From an uncultured Bacilli bacterium (GTDB taxonomy: Bacteria; Bacillota_I; Bacilli_A; RF39; UBA660): a DNA stretch of 53,413 nt. The position numbers and the translations under genes were made by a program. The stretch spans positions 1 to 53,413 of the forward strand of contig CANQCI010000006.1 of assembly GCA_947589675.1 (NCBI GenBank), given 5' to 3'. The notes below the pieces were generated by a model. The model was not told where the DNA came from, did no database searches, and saw nothing but the letters and a program-made list of their open reading frames with translations. Positions 1-7,094 of the stretch are shown piece after piece (the stretch's first letter is position 1; every line of letters begins with the position of its first letter).

Positions 1-79
1 TACCAATTTTTTATTTCATTTACTTTGAGACTTTATTTGCTAGGCAAATCAGTTTCATTTACTTTGAGAAGTCACCTAA
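1..79. mobile_element. Terminus of an insertion sequence running off the left edge
   Basis: The reverse complement of this stretch matches the last ~80 bases of the window (53334-53413) with only scattered mismatches. It contains a 17-base motif twice, at 14-30 and 53-69 (core CATTTACTTTGAGA). Paired short repeats behind a TG tip are typical of IS ends where transposase binds, and the IS21 family is my best guess. The tip lies at or near position 74, or at 79 if the CCTAA shared by both ends belongs to the element. No transposase is in the window. Confidence 0.65.
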
Positions 80-83
80 GAAG

Positions 84-432
84 AATAAAATATCGGTGTT
101 ATCATTAATGTACAGATGATTATGGATTTGCAAGTGCATCAAGCAGTTGGACATCAACCTTATATAATTATGATAATTCCGGTAATAATAACCGAGAAAA
201 TAACTGGTTATTTAACAATGTAATGGAATGGACTATATCGCGCAGCTCCAGCTATTCCAACTATGCGTTCATTGTCAGCAGCCTCGGGCGTGTGATCAGC
301 TACAGCGTCAGCGGCGTCAACGGCAGCCGTGCGTACGGGGTTCGGCCGTCCTTTTATCTGAAGTCTGATGTGAAGATTAAAGTTGATGATGCAACAGGTG
401 ATGTTAATCATCCATTCCGTATTGTTGTGTAG
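84..432 (+). pseudogene. C-terminal remnant of an exported DGR-target-like protein
   Basis: From 109 the frame reads a domain that aligns with the C-terminus of the intact protein encoded at 46784-48400. Shared features are the DYGFA/DYAYA motif, a W-T-S motif, NNWL, a VMEW/VYEW motif and a final VRPxFYL. Upstream the frame is broken. A TAA lies at 106-108, and the expected L-M-Y that precedes the DY motif is in another frame at 105-113, so there is a frameshift near 111-117. The 5' part is removed by the IS end at 1-79. No start codon with a ribosome site precedes the surviving part, so it is probably dead, although the last domain has no stop until 432. The final 120 bases have very different composition from the rest (see the variable-region entry). 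Confidence 0.7.
241..360 (+). other. Probable DGR variable region (VR)
   Basis: Counting by hand, 72 of 120 bases are G or C (60%) in a genome of about 30% GC. The codons are dominated by AGC, TCC, TAC, AAC, ATC, GTC, GGC and CGC. That is the set produced when the two adenines of AAC codons are randomised, the signature of adenine-directed mutagenesis in diversity-generating retroelements. It sits at the extreme C-terminus just before a conserved GVRPSFYL, where VRs of C-type-lectin-like targets usually end. No reverse transcriptase or template repeat is visible in this window, so the donor would have to lie elsewhere in the genome. Confidence 0.55.
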
Positions 433-449
433 CAAAAAGAGAACCAAAG

Positions 450-469
450 CTCTTGAAATATTTCAAGAG
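450..469. other. Perfect 20-bp palindrome downstream of the VR
   Basis: Positions 450-469 read CTCTTGAAATATTTCAAGAG, a perfect dyad that can be drawn as an 8-bp stem with a 4-base loop. It begins 18 bases after the stop codon of the DGR-type fragment. Some DGRs have such a hairpin downstream of the VR that aids retrohoming. There is no T-run directly after it, so it is not a standard terminator, although a T-run occurs at 485-491. Confidence 0.45.
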
Positions 470-539
470 AAACTTAAAATGGTGCTTTTTTCGTACTTAG
501 TTAACTAAAATTATGATAAAATAAAATTAGGTGATTAAT

Positions 540-2201
540 GTGTATAAAAGCAATGAGGAATTAATTAAAACTTTAAATGAATTATTATTAAATGCTGAAA
601 ATGAATGTGTAGAGTTTAAAAAAGCTACAAATAATTTTGATATTGATACTTTAGGTAAATATTTTTCCGCTCTTGGTAATGAAGCTAATTTAAAAAATAG
701 ACAATATTCATGGATTGTTTTTGGGGTTGATGATAGAACTCATGAAATAATAAATACTAATTTTTATAAAGATAGTAACTTTAATAAATTAAAAAAACAA
801 ATTTCTGATAATACTACCGATAATATAAGTTTTATCGAAATATATGAAGTATTAAAAGATAATAAAAGAGTGATAATGTTTCAAGTTCCCGCCGCATCGG
901 GTACTCCTATCAATTGGAAAGGATTTCCATATGGAAGAAATGGCGAGTCTTTATCGCCTTTAGCTCCTAATAAAATAGAACAAATTAAAGCAACCGCTAA
1001 TTATGATTGGTCAAGACAAGTTATAGAAGAAGCAACAATAGATAATTTAGAAAAAAAGGCAATTCAAAAGGCTAGGGAACAATTTAAAATAAAATATAAA
1101 GATAAAAGTATTGCGGATGAAGTTGATGATTTATCAGATATTGATTTTTTAAATAAAGCAAAATTAACTTTGAATAATAAAATTACTATGGCTTGTATGT
1201 TATTATTAGGTAAAAATGAAGATGATTATTTAATGAATGGTTATACACCTAGAATGACATGGAAATTATATGATGAATTTAATGTTATAGATTATGAACA
1301 TTTTGGTATTCCTTTTATTATAAATGTTGAAAAAATAAAAGCTAAAATAAGAAATTTAAGATATAGATATATGATTAATGATAATACATTGTTTCCAAAT
1401 GAAGTAGATCAATATGATAATTACATTCTTCGCAAGCTTATCAACAACAGCATTGTCCATCAGTGCTACTTGCTACATGGAATAATAAATGTTATGGAAT
1501 TTAAAGATAAGTTAATAATAACTAATGAAGGTAGTTTTATTCCTGAAACAATTGAAAATGTTTTAAAAGATGGATTTTCATCACCATACTATCGAAATCA
1601 ATTTTTAGCAAATGCCATGGTTAATTTAAATATGATTGATACTGTGGGAAGTGGAATAAGAAGAGTTTATGATATTCAAAAGAAAAAATTCTTTCCAATG
1701 CCTGATTATGACTTAAGTGAAAGTAATCGTGTCAAAGTAACTTTATATGGCAAAATAATAGATGAAAATTATAGTAAAATATTGTTTGAAAAAACAAATT
1801 TAGATATTGATAAAGTTATGCTACTTGATAGAGTCCAAAAAGGTTATGAAATAACTAAAGAACAAAGTGATTATTTAAGAAAAGATAATTTGATTGAAGG
1901 TAGATATCCAAATATTTATATTTCTTCTGATATTGCTAAAATAACTGGCAACAAAGAAGAATATGTATATAACTCTGGATTAGAAAATGAATTTTATATG
2001 GAAATAATTATGAAATACATAAATGAATATGGTTCAGCAACTAGAAAAGAAATTATTGCTTTATTAAATGATAAGCTTCCTAAGTCATTAGATAGTAAAA
2101 ATAAAGTTAATAGGGTAAGATATTTATTAGATACATTAAAAAAAGAAGGAAAGATTTATAATGATGCAAAATCAGGAGGCTCATGTTGGAAAGCTAAGTA
2201 A
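540..2201 (+). CDS. AlbA_2/Schlafen-type putative ATP- and nucleic-acid-binding protein
   Basis: The N-terminus has the AlbA_2 (SLFN) signature, with an ECVEFK motif followed by a long helix and WIVFGVDD. The middle (~residues 300-400) has the HATPase_c_4-like module of this family: NNSIVH, INVMEF, a GS.IPETI-like stretch and TVGSGIRR. The C-terminal ~80 residues look like a winged helix (E-F-Y-M-E-I-I to the end). These proteins are described as predicted transcriptional regulators or ATP-dependent nucleic-acid-binding factors, often in mobile or defence contexts. I chose the GTG at 540 because AGGTGATTAAT lies just upstream, matching the site of several other genes here; a GTG at 531 would overlap that site. 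A 57-base patch at 1426-1482 has about 44% GC against a very AT-rich background. Confidence 0.7.
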   Translation: MYKSNEELIKTLNELLLNAENECVEFKKATNNFDIDTLGKYFSALGNEANLKNRQYSWIVFGVDDRTHEIINTNFYKDSNFNKLKKQISDNTTDNISFIEIYEVLKDNKRVIMFQVPAASGTPINWKGFPYGRNGESLSPLAPNKIEQIKATANYDWSRQVIEEATIDNLEKKAIQKAREQFKIKYKDKSIADEVDDLSDIDFLNKAKLTLNNKITMACMLLLGKNEDDYLMNGYTPRMTWKLYDEFNVIDYEHFGIPFIINVEKIKAKIRNLRYRYMINDNTLFPNEVDQYDNYILRKLINNSIVHQCYLLHGIINVMEFKDKLIITNEGSFIPETIENVLKDGFSSPYYRNQFLANAMVNLNMIDTVGSGIRRVYDIQKKKFFPMPDYDLSESNRVKVTLYGKIIDENYSKILFEKTNLDIDKVMLLDRVQKGYEITKEQSDYLRKDNLIEGRYPNIYISSDIAKITGNKEEYVYNSGLENEFYMEIIMKYINEYGSATRKEIIALLNDKLPKSLDSKNKVNRVRYLLDTLKKEGKIYNDAKSGGSCWKAK

Positions 2202-2219
2202 ATTTTCTTGATTGGTTTT

Positions 2220-2323
2220 GCCGCTTTTTTGCCGCTTTCGCCGCTTTTTTGCCGCTTTTTTGCCACTTTCGCCGCTTTTTTGCCACTTTTTTTGCCACTT
2301 TCGCCACTTTTTTTGCCACTTTG
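2220..2323. repeat. GC-containing short tandem repeat array
   Basis: About ten imperfect units of 9-12 bases, GCCGCTTTTTT, GCCGCTTTC, GCCACTTTC and GCCACTTTTTTT, follow one another without spacers. They lie between the AlbA_2 gene and nfo. Early units have GCCGC and later ones mostly GCCAC, which suggests stepwise expansion. The frame through it is open and in frame with nfo, but its translation is a low-complexity run of Phe, Pro, Leu, Cys and His that is not part of any Nfo protein. Confidence 0.85.
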
Positions 2324-2394
2324 CAATTTTCTTTTGCTTAAAGAAAGATGACATTCTTTCTTTTTTTCTTTATAATATAGATGGTGATGAAGTT

Positions 2395-3294
2395 ATGCTT
2401 ATTATTGGTTCTCATGTTAATTTTGGCTCTAATCAATTAGTCGGGGCAGTAAACCGAGCCCTAAGTTATGGGGCAAATACATTTATGTTTTATACGGGAG
2501 CTCCTCAAAATACGATACGAAAAAAATTAGAACCAGCTTATATTAATGAAGCAAAAAAATTAATGCAAGAGGGAGGAATTAATCTTGAAAATGTGATTTG
2601 TCATGCCCCTTATATTGTTAATTTAGCTAATAAGGAAAAAGAAGAGGCTTGGCATTTTTCCATTAATTTTTTAAAACAAGAAATCCAAAGAGTAGAAGAA
2701 CTAGGGGTTAAATATTTAGTATTGCATCCAGGGAACGCTCTTAAAATAGAAAGAGATGTAGCTCTTAATAATATTAGTGAAGCTTTAAATGCGATTATAA
2801 ATGAAGATAGTAAAGTAATGATTCTTTTAGAAACCATGGCTGGCAAAGGGACTGAATGTGGTAAAACGACTGAGGAAATTAAAACTATCATGGATGGGGT
2901 TTTACTTCAAGATAAAGTGGGGGTTTGCCTAGATACTTGTCATTTAAATGATGCTGGTTATGATATAAATGAATTTGATGAATACTTAAAAGAATTTGCT
3001 TCCATAATTGGGATAGATAAAATAAAATGTGTCCATATTAATGATAGTAAAAATGGTTTAGGAAGTCATAAGGATCGCCATGCTAATCTGGGATATGGAA
3101 CTATTGGCTTTACTAATCTTGTTAAAGTCGTATATCATGAATTATTAAAAGATGTTCCTAAAATATTAGAAACACCTTGGCTTGGAGATTATCCTCCTTA
3201 TAAATTTGAAATTGCCATGCTTAAAGATAAGACTTTTAATCCTAACTTAGAAGCTGATGTTAAGGAATTTTATAAAAATGAACGAAATTTTTGA
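2395..3294 (+). CDS. nfo: Endonuclease IV (AP endonuclease)
   Basis: Zn-dependent apurinic/apyrimidinic endonuclease of base excision repair. It cuts the backbone 5' of abasic sites. The 299-residue protein begins with IIGSHV and continues with ANTFMFYTGAPQN, then HAPYIVNLA, LVLHPG, a LLETMAG glutamate, VCLDTCH, VHINDSK and DRHANLGYG, which supply the His/Glu/Asp ligands of the three-metal site. It ends near ILETPW. The start is the ATG at 2395, because the upstream in-frame extension is only the tandem repeat. In Bacillus subtilis nfo (yqfS) is next to yqfT, and the same neighbour is present here on the opposite strand, overlapping the 3' end by 25 bases. Confidence 0.93.
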   Translation: MLIIGSHVNFGSNQLVGAVNRALSYGANTFMFYTGAPQNTIRKKLEPAYINEAKKLMQEGGINLENVICHAPYIVNLANKEKEEAWHFSINFLKQEIQRVEELGVKYLVLHPGNALKIERDVALNNISEALNAIINEDSKVMILLETMAGKGTECGKTTEEIKTIMDGVLLQDKVGVCLDTCHLNDAGYDINEFDEYLKEFASIIGIDKIKCVHINDSKNGLGSHKDRHANLGYGTIGFTNLVKVVYHELLKDVPKILETPWLGDYPPYKFEIAMLKDKTFNPNLEADVKEFYKNERNF

Positions 3295-3530
3295 AAGTAT
3301 TCATTAAAAACTTGTTTAACTTTTTTAAAGTTTTCCTCAGAGTAATGACTTTTATAACGATTTATATCAAAAACATCAGGATTTTTTAAAATATCTTGCC
3401 AATTTTTCTTGATAAAATCATAAGTAAACTCAGATTCAGACTCACTTAGTTCACAGTTTTTACTTCGAGCAAAGCGAATAACATCTTCTTTGCTAAAATT
3501 TTGCATATACCTTTCAATTATATTATACAT
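3270..3530 (-). CDS. DUF2624 (YqfT-like) protein
   Basis: An 86-residue soluble, mostly helical protein with a K-E-D-V-I-R-F-A motif near the N-terminus. That pattern and the position beside nfo fit the DUF2624/YqfT family, which is of unknown function. In Bacillus subtilis yqfS (nfo) and yqfT are also neighbours. Here the gene is convergent with nfo, and the last 25 bases of the two genes overlap. A purine-rich stretch with AGGTGATTTT lies directly upstream of the start on the minus strand. The family assignment rests mainly on synteny and size. Confidence 0.55.
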   Translation of the reverse strand: MYNIIERYMQNFSKEDVIRFARSKNCELSESESEFTYDFIKKNWQDILKNPDVFDINRYKSHYSEENFKKVKQVFNEYFQKFRSFL

Positions 3531-3582
3531 AAAATCACCTAATATATTGTATGAAAAAAGAATTTATTGAAATACTAATAAT

Positions 3583-5535
3583 ATGAAAAAAAGTAAAGTA
3601 TTTGGTATTTTATTATTAATATTATTTTTTAGTATCTTAACTATTAAGTTAATCTTTTTAAATGGGGTAAAACATGAATATTATGAAGATTTACTTAAAA
3701 ATAAAACGCAAGTTTATATAAATGGAACAAGTGCTCCACGGGGAAGAATAATTGATTGTAATGGCAAAGTTTTAGTGGATAATATTGGCGTTAATACGAT
3801 AATTTATCATAAGATAAAGGGTATAACCAGTGGGGAAGAAATAAATATTGCTCGCACCCTTGCTTCTTTTTTAAATACCGAATTAGCTAATGAAAGTGAG
3901 TTAAAGAATTTTTGGTTAGTTTTAAATAATAATGGTAAAAATTTAATCACCGAAGAAGAATATCAACTTTTAGAAGAAAGAAAATTAACTAAAGACGATT
4001 TAGAAAGATTAAAAAAAGAAAGAATTACCGAAGAATTATTAAGTACTTTAGATGAATTAGATCAAAAGAGTGCTCATATTTATGCCTTAATGAATGCGGG
4101 ATATAATTATCAAAATAAGATAATTTATCAAAATCCTAGTCCTGAGGAATATGCGTTAGTTTTAGAAAAAGGGATTCCCGGAATTACGGGGGAAATGACT
4201 TGGGAGAGAGTATATAATTATAATGATACTTTAAAAAGTATCTTGGGAAGTATAGGAAGTATTTCGAAAGAAGAAAAAGAAGAATATTTAAAAAAGGGTT
4301 ATGAATTAAGTGATATTGTGGGGATTAGTTATTTAGAAAAAGAATATGAAGATTATTTAAAAGGGACAAAAGCTTTATATCGAGTAAATAAAGATAATAC
4401 TTTAAATTTAGTTAAGGAAGCTAGTCGGGGAAATGATTTAGTTTTAGCAATTGATATTGAAACCCAGATGAAAGTAGAAGAAATATTGAAAGAAAAAATC
4501 TTGGCGAAGAAAAATTATCGCAATACCGAATATTATAAAGACTCTTATGCTATTGTGGGTTCTCCTTCCACGGGGGAAATTGTTGCCATGGCAGGAGTAC
4601 GGCTTAATGATGATGGCACTTTTAGTGATATAACTAGTAATATTATTAATACCTCTTATACCATGGGTTCGGCAGTGAAAGGAGCCACCATTAGTGTAGG
4701 TTATAAAAATAATTTAATTGAAATGGGAAAGTATATCACGGATAGTTGTGTTAAATTACATTTAGTTCCTTATAAATGTAGTCATGCTAGGTTAGGACGA
4801 ATTAATGACTTAGATGCTTTAGCTCAGTCATCAAATTATTATCAATATATGATAGCAATTAATTTGGTTGGAAAAAAATATTATAAAGATATGGTTTTAG
4901 GAGCCACCAAAGAACACTTTGATATTTATCGGGATACTTTAAAAGAATATGGGCTTGGCACTTTAACGGGGATTGATTTACCAAATGAAGAAATTGGGAT
5001 TATTGGTTCCACGATAGCTGATGATTTGCTTCTTAATTTAGCCATTGGGCAATATGATACTTATACGCCAATTGAAATGCTTCAATATATTAATAGTATT
5101 GCCACAGGCTCTCGTTTAAAATTAAGTTTGATGCAAAGTATTGTTAAAGATGATCAAGTTATTAAGAAAAATTCGCAAGAAGTTTTAAATAAAATTAATC
5201 TTGACCCCATTTATTTAGACCGCATTAGATTGGGGATGCAAAAAGTTTTACAAGAGGGAACCGGTCGAGGTTTTACAAACCAAGCCCTTAATGCAGTCGG
5301 GAAAACGGGGACTAGTGAATCTTTTTATGATGCGGATAATGATGGGAAAGTAGATGTGGAAACTATTACCTCTACTTTTGTTGGTTACTTTCCCAAAGAT
5401 AATCCAGAGTATAGTGTGGTAGTAATAACCCCGAATATTTCCCATAAGAATGGCAAAGATAATACCAAATACTATGGAGCTTATAAAATAACCCGAGCCA
5501 TAACTGATTATTTAGGAAATATTATTGAAAGATGA
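3583..5535 (+). CDS. Class B penicillin-binding protein (PBP2-like transpeptidase)
   Basis: Membrane-anchored D,D-transpeptidase that cross-links peptidoglycan. One transmembrane segment (about residues 6-26) is followed by the dimerisation domain, which opens with a SAPRGRIID motif. The transpeptidase domain has all three active-site motifs: SxxK as S363-A-V-K366, SxN as S416-S-N418, and KTG at K574. At 650 residues it is a usual size. There is an unusual charged helical insert around residues 105-160. No clear Shine-Dalgarno site precedes the ATG. The two nearest upstream elements are a weak TTGTAT and a TACTAAT only a few bases before the start, so a leaderless or nearly leaderless transcript is possible. 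A terminator follows at 5562. Confidence 0.9.
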   Translation: MKKSKVFGILLLILFFSILTIKLIFLNGVKHEYYEDLLKNKTQVYINGTSAPRGRIIDCNGKVLVDNIGVNTIIYHKIKGITSGEEINIARTLASFLNTELANESELKNFWLVLNNNGKNLITEEEYQLLEERKLTKDDLERLKKERITEELLSTLDELDQKSAHIYALMNAGYNYQNKIIYQNPSPEEYALVLEKGIPGITGEMTWERVYNYNDTLKSILGSIGSISKEEKEEYLKKGYELSDIVGISYLEKEYEDYLKGTKALYRVNKDNTLNLVKEASRGNDLVLAIDIETQMKVEEILKEKILAKKNYRNTEYYKDSYAIVGSPSTGEIVAMAGVRLNDDGTFSDITSNIINTSYTMGSAVKGATISVGYKNNLIEMGKYITDSCVKLHLVPYKCSHARLGRINDLDALAQSSNYYQYMIAINLVGKKYYKDMVLGATKEHFDIYRDTLKEYGLGTLTGIDLPNEEIGIIGSTIADDLLLNLAIGQYDTYTPIEMLQYINSIATGSRLKLSLMQSIVKDDQVIKKNSQEVLNKINLDPIYLDRIRLGMQKVLQEGTGRGFTNQALNAVGKTGTSESFYDADNDGKVDVETITSTFVGYFPKDNPEYSVVVITPNISHKNGKDNTKYYGAYKITRAITDYLGNIIER

Positions 5536-5561
5536 CTAAAAAATTTTTCGGGGTAATTTAA

Positions 5562-5604
5562 AAAATAGTAGCGATTGACTTAAAATAATGCCTACTATTT
5601 TTTT
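5562..5604 (+). terminator. Rho-independent terminator after the PBP gene
   Basis: Arms AAAATAGTAG (5562-5571) and CTACTATTTT (5592-5601) pair perfectly around a 20-base loop, and a run of seven T follows. It lies 27 bases after the PBP stop codon. Confidence 0.7.
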
Positions 5605-5731
5605 ATTTTCGGAAAAAGGAAATTGATTTTTAAAATGTTTTTAGTATAATAAGTATGAGGCAGTTAATGTTATGAAACTTTAAGAATTGGGATTTATTTT
5701 GGATTTAAGAAGAAAGGAGAAGATAGATATT

Positions 5732-6166
5732 ATGAATATAGAATTTAATAATCGGGAAGATTGGCAAAAAGGGATTAAAATATTTTTGGAAAATTCCACA
5801 GTTCCCTACGAAAGTGAATATAAGTGGCCACCAGCTATTTATGATGAAAATGGCAATGTATTTTTTGAATTTAATGAATATACTGATTATGTTCCTGAGA
5901 AAAGAAATATTATGGACTTATCTGATGAAGAAAAGGAAAAAATAGTAAGATTATTTAATTTTAATGATTTTAAGGAATTATTAGAATTGTTTAATATTAG
6001 GGAAGAAGCCTACTTTAAAGCTTGGGTTGGAATAGATAAAGATAATATGGAAGAAGAAATAGATAGGGCATTAAAAGAAGCTTTTGGATATAGTCTTACA
6101 ACAATTAGTGAAGAAGAATATAATGAGAGTATGGAATTAAACGAATTAGATTTAGAAGATGAGTAA
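5732..6166 (+). CDS. Hypothetical acidic protein
   Basis: I do not recognise this 144-residue protein. It is soluble, strongly acidic, rich in aromatic residues in the first third (YKWPPAIYDENGN) and helical and charged towards the end (many Glu and Asp, ending in EDE). There is no signal peptide or membrane segment. The start is the ATG at 5732, preceded by AAAGGAGA; an upstream in-frame ATG at 5687 lacks a ribosome site. It stands alone between the PBP gene and rpmG, each with its own signals. Confidence 0.6.
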   Translation: MNIEFNNREDWQKGIKIFLENSTVPYESEYKWPPAIYDENGNVFFEFNEYTDYVPEKRNIMDLSDEEKEKIVRLFNFNDFKELLELFNIREEAYFKAWVGIDKDNMEEEIDRALKEAFGYSLTTISEEEYNESMELNELDLEDE

Positions 6167-6207
6167 TCCTTTTTAAGGATAATTTCATCTTTTTAGGGAC
6201 AATTTAC

Positions 6208-6235
6208 TTGTAATTTGCCGATTATTTGGTATAAT
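6208..6235 (+). promoter_or_regulatory. Sigma-A-type promoter for rpmG-efp
   Basis: TTGTAA (6208-6213), a 16-base spacer and a perfect TATAAT (6230-6235) lie about 30 bases ahead of the rpmG start. A strong GAGGAG ribosome site follows. Confidence 0.65.
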
Positions 6236-6265
6236 TAAGGAGATTGTTAGTGAGGAGGATAAATT

Positions 6266-6430
6266 ATGGCTAAGAAAGAAAACCGGAGCGAAGTAACGAT
6301 GAGATGTTCAGTATGTGGGTATGAATTACGTCCTGTTAGTAAAAATAAAAAGAATACTCCGGATCGTTTAGAATTAAATAGATATTGTCCAAAATGTCGT
6401 AAGACAGTTCTAGCTAAAGAAAAAAAATAA
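6266..6430 (+). CDS. rpmG: 50S ribosomal protein bL33, zinc-binding form
   Basis: A 54-residue small basic ribosomal protein with the bL33 signature NKKNTPDRLELNRYCPKCRK. Four cysteines in two CxxC pairs (C14/C17 and C41/C44) mark it as the zinc-binding (C+) type rather than the zinc-free paralogue used under zinc limitation. It has a strong GAGGAG ribosome site and its own promoter. efp starts 23 bases downstream, so the two are probably co-transcribed. Confidence 0.93.
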   Translation: MAKKENRSEVTMRCSVCGYELRPVSKNKKNTPDRLELNRYCPKCRKTVLAKEKK

Positions 6431-6452
6431 CAAATAGAAAAGGTGAAATTAA

Positions 6453-7013
6453 GTGGATATAAATATTAATGATATAAAAAATGGTATGACCATTATTATG
6501 GATGGTAACCTTTGTAATATTGTGGAATTTCAACATGTAAAACCAGGAAAAGGACCAGCATTTGTCCGGATTAAACTTAAGAATTTACGCACTGGGTCAG
6601 TTGTCGAAAATACTTATAATACTAATATTAAAGTAACGAAAGCTCATATTGATAAAGTTCATGCTCAATACTTATATAGTAGTGGTGATAACTATGTTTT
6701 TATGAATAATACTAGTTATGAACAAATTGAAATTAATTCTAGTGTTTTAGGAGATGCGGTTAACTTTATTAAAGAAGGTTTAGAAATTGATATTGATTCT
6801 TATGAAGGCGAAATAATTGGCATAACTTTACCTGAAAAAGTGGAATATGAAGTTATTGAAACTGAACCAGCGGTAAAAGGTAATACGGCAACAAATGCTT
6901 CTAAAGATGCCAAGATTGAAACTGGTTATATTGTAAAGGTTCCTTTATTTATTAATCAAGGGGAAAAAATTATTATTTCAACTAAAGACGGAAAGTATTC
7001 TAGTCGAGCTTAA
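6453..7013 (+). CDS. efp: Elongation factor P
   Basis: Translation factor that relieves ribosomes stalled at proline runs by entering the E site. The 186-residue length is standard. The KOW-like N-terminal domain has NGMTIIMDGNLCNIVEFQHV and then KPGKGPAFVR, the loop that carries the modifiable lysine. Two OB domains follow, ending with the usual VPLFINQGEKIIISTKDGKY. It starts with GTG, preceded by AAAAGGTGAAATTAA. It is downstream of rpmG and is followed at once by a terminator. Confidence 0.95.
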   Translation: MDININDIKNGMTIIMDGNLCNIVEFQHVKPGKGPAFVRIKLKNLRTGSVVENTYNTNIKVTKAHIDKVHAQYLYSSGDNYVFMNNTSYEQIEINSSVLGDAVNFIKEGLEIDIDSYEGEIIGITLPEKVEYEVIETEPAVKGNTATNASKDAKIETGYIVKVPLFINQGEKIIISTKDGKYSSRA

Positions 7014-7041
7014 AATTGTTAGAGAAATTTAACAATTTTTT
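7013..7041 (+). terminator. Rho-independent terminator after efp
   Basis: AAATTGTTA (7013-7021) pairs with TAACAATTT (7030-7038), followed by T-rich sequence. The stem starts on the last base of the efp stop codon. Confidence 0.75.
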
Positions 7042-7069
7042 TGTTTTTTTAAAAACTTTATTGTATACT
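7041..7069 (+). promoter_or_regulatory. Promoter of the first giant paralogue
   Basis: TTGTTT (7041-7046), exactly 17 bases, then TATACT (7064-7069). The -10 is embedded in TTTATTGTATACT, which also occurs just before the second and third paralogues (around 10622 and 14936), followed each time by a TTAAGATAGG-like leader. Confidence 0.65.
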
Positions 7070-7094
7070 TTATTTAAGATAGGGTGTATAAATA

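Noticed and set aside
208-447. 79-residue reading frame on the minus strand over the GC-rich stretch
   Set aside because: It is the shadow of the variable-region domain; the plus-strand frame aligns with the protein at 46784 and the minus-strand frame has no recognisable signals.
2220-2323. Possible CRISPR array
   Set aside because: Units are 9-12 bases, vary in length and have no spacers; no cas genes are present.
2212-2394. In-frame N-terminal extension of nfo rich in Phe, Cys and His
   Set aside because: It is only a translation of the tandem repeat, has no ribosome site, and endonuclease IV proteins begin at the IIGSHV motif encoded just after the ATG at 2395.
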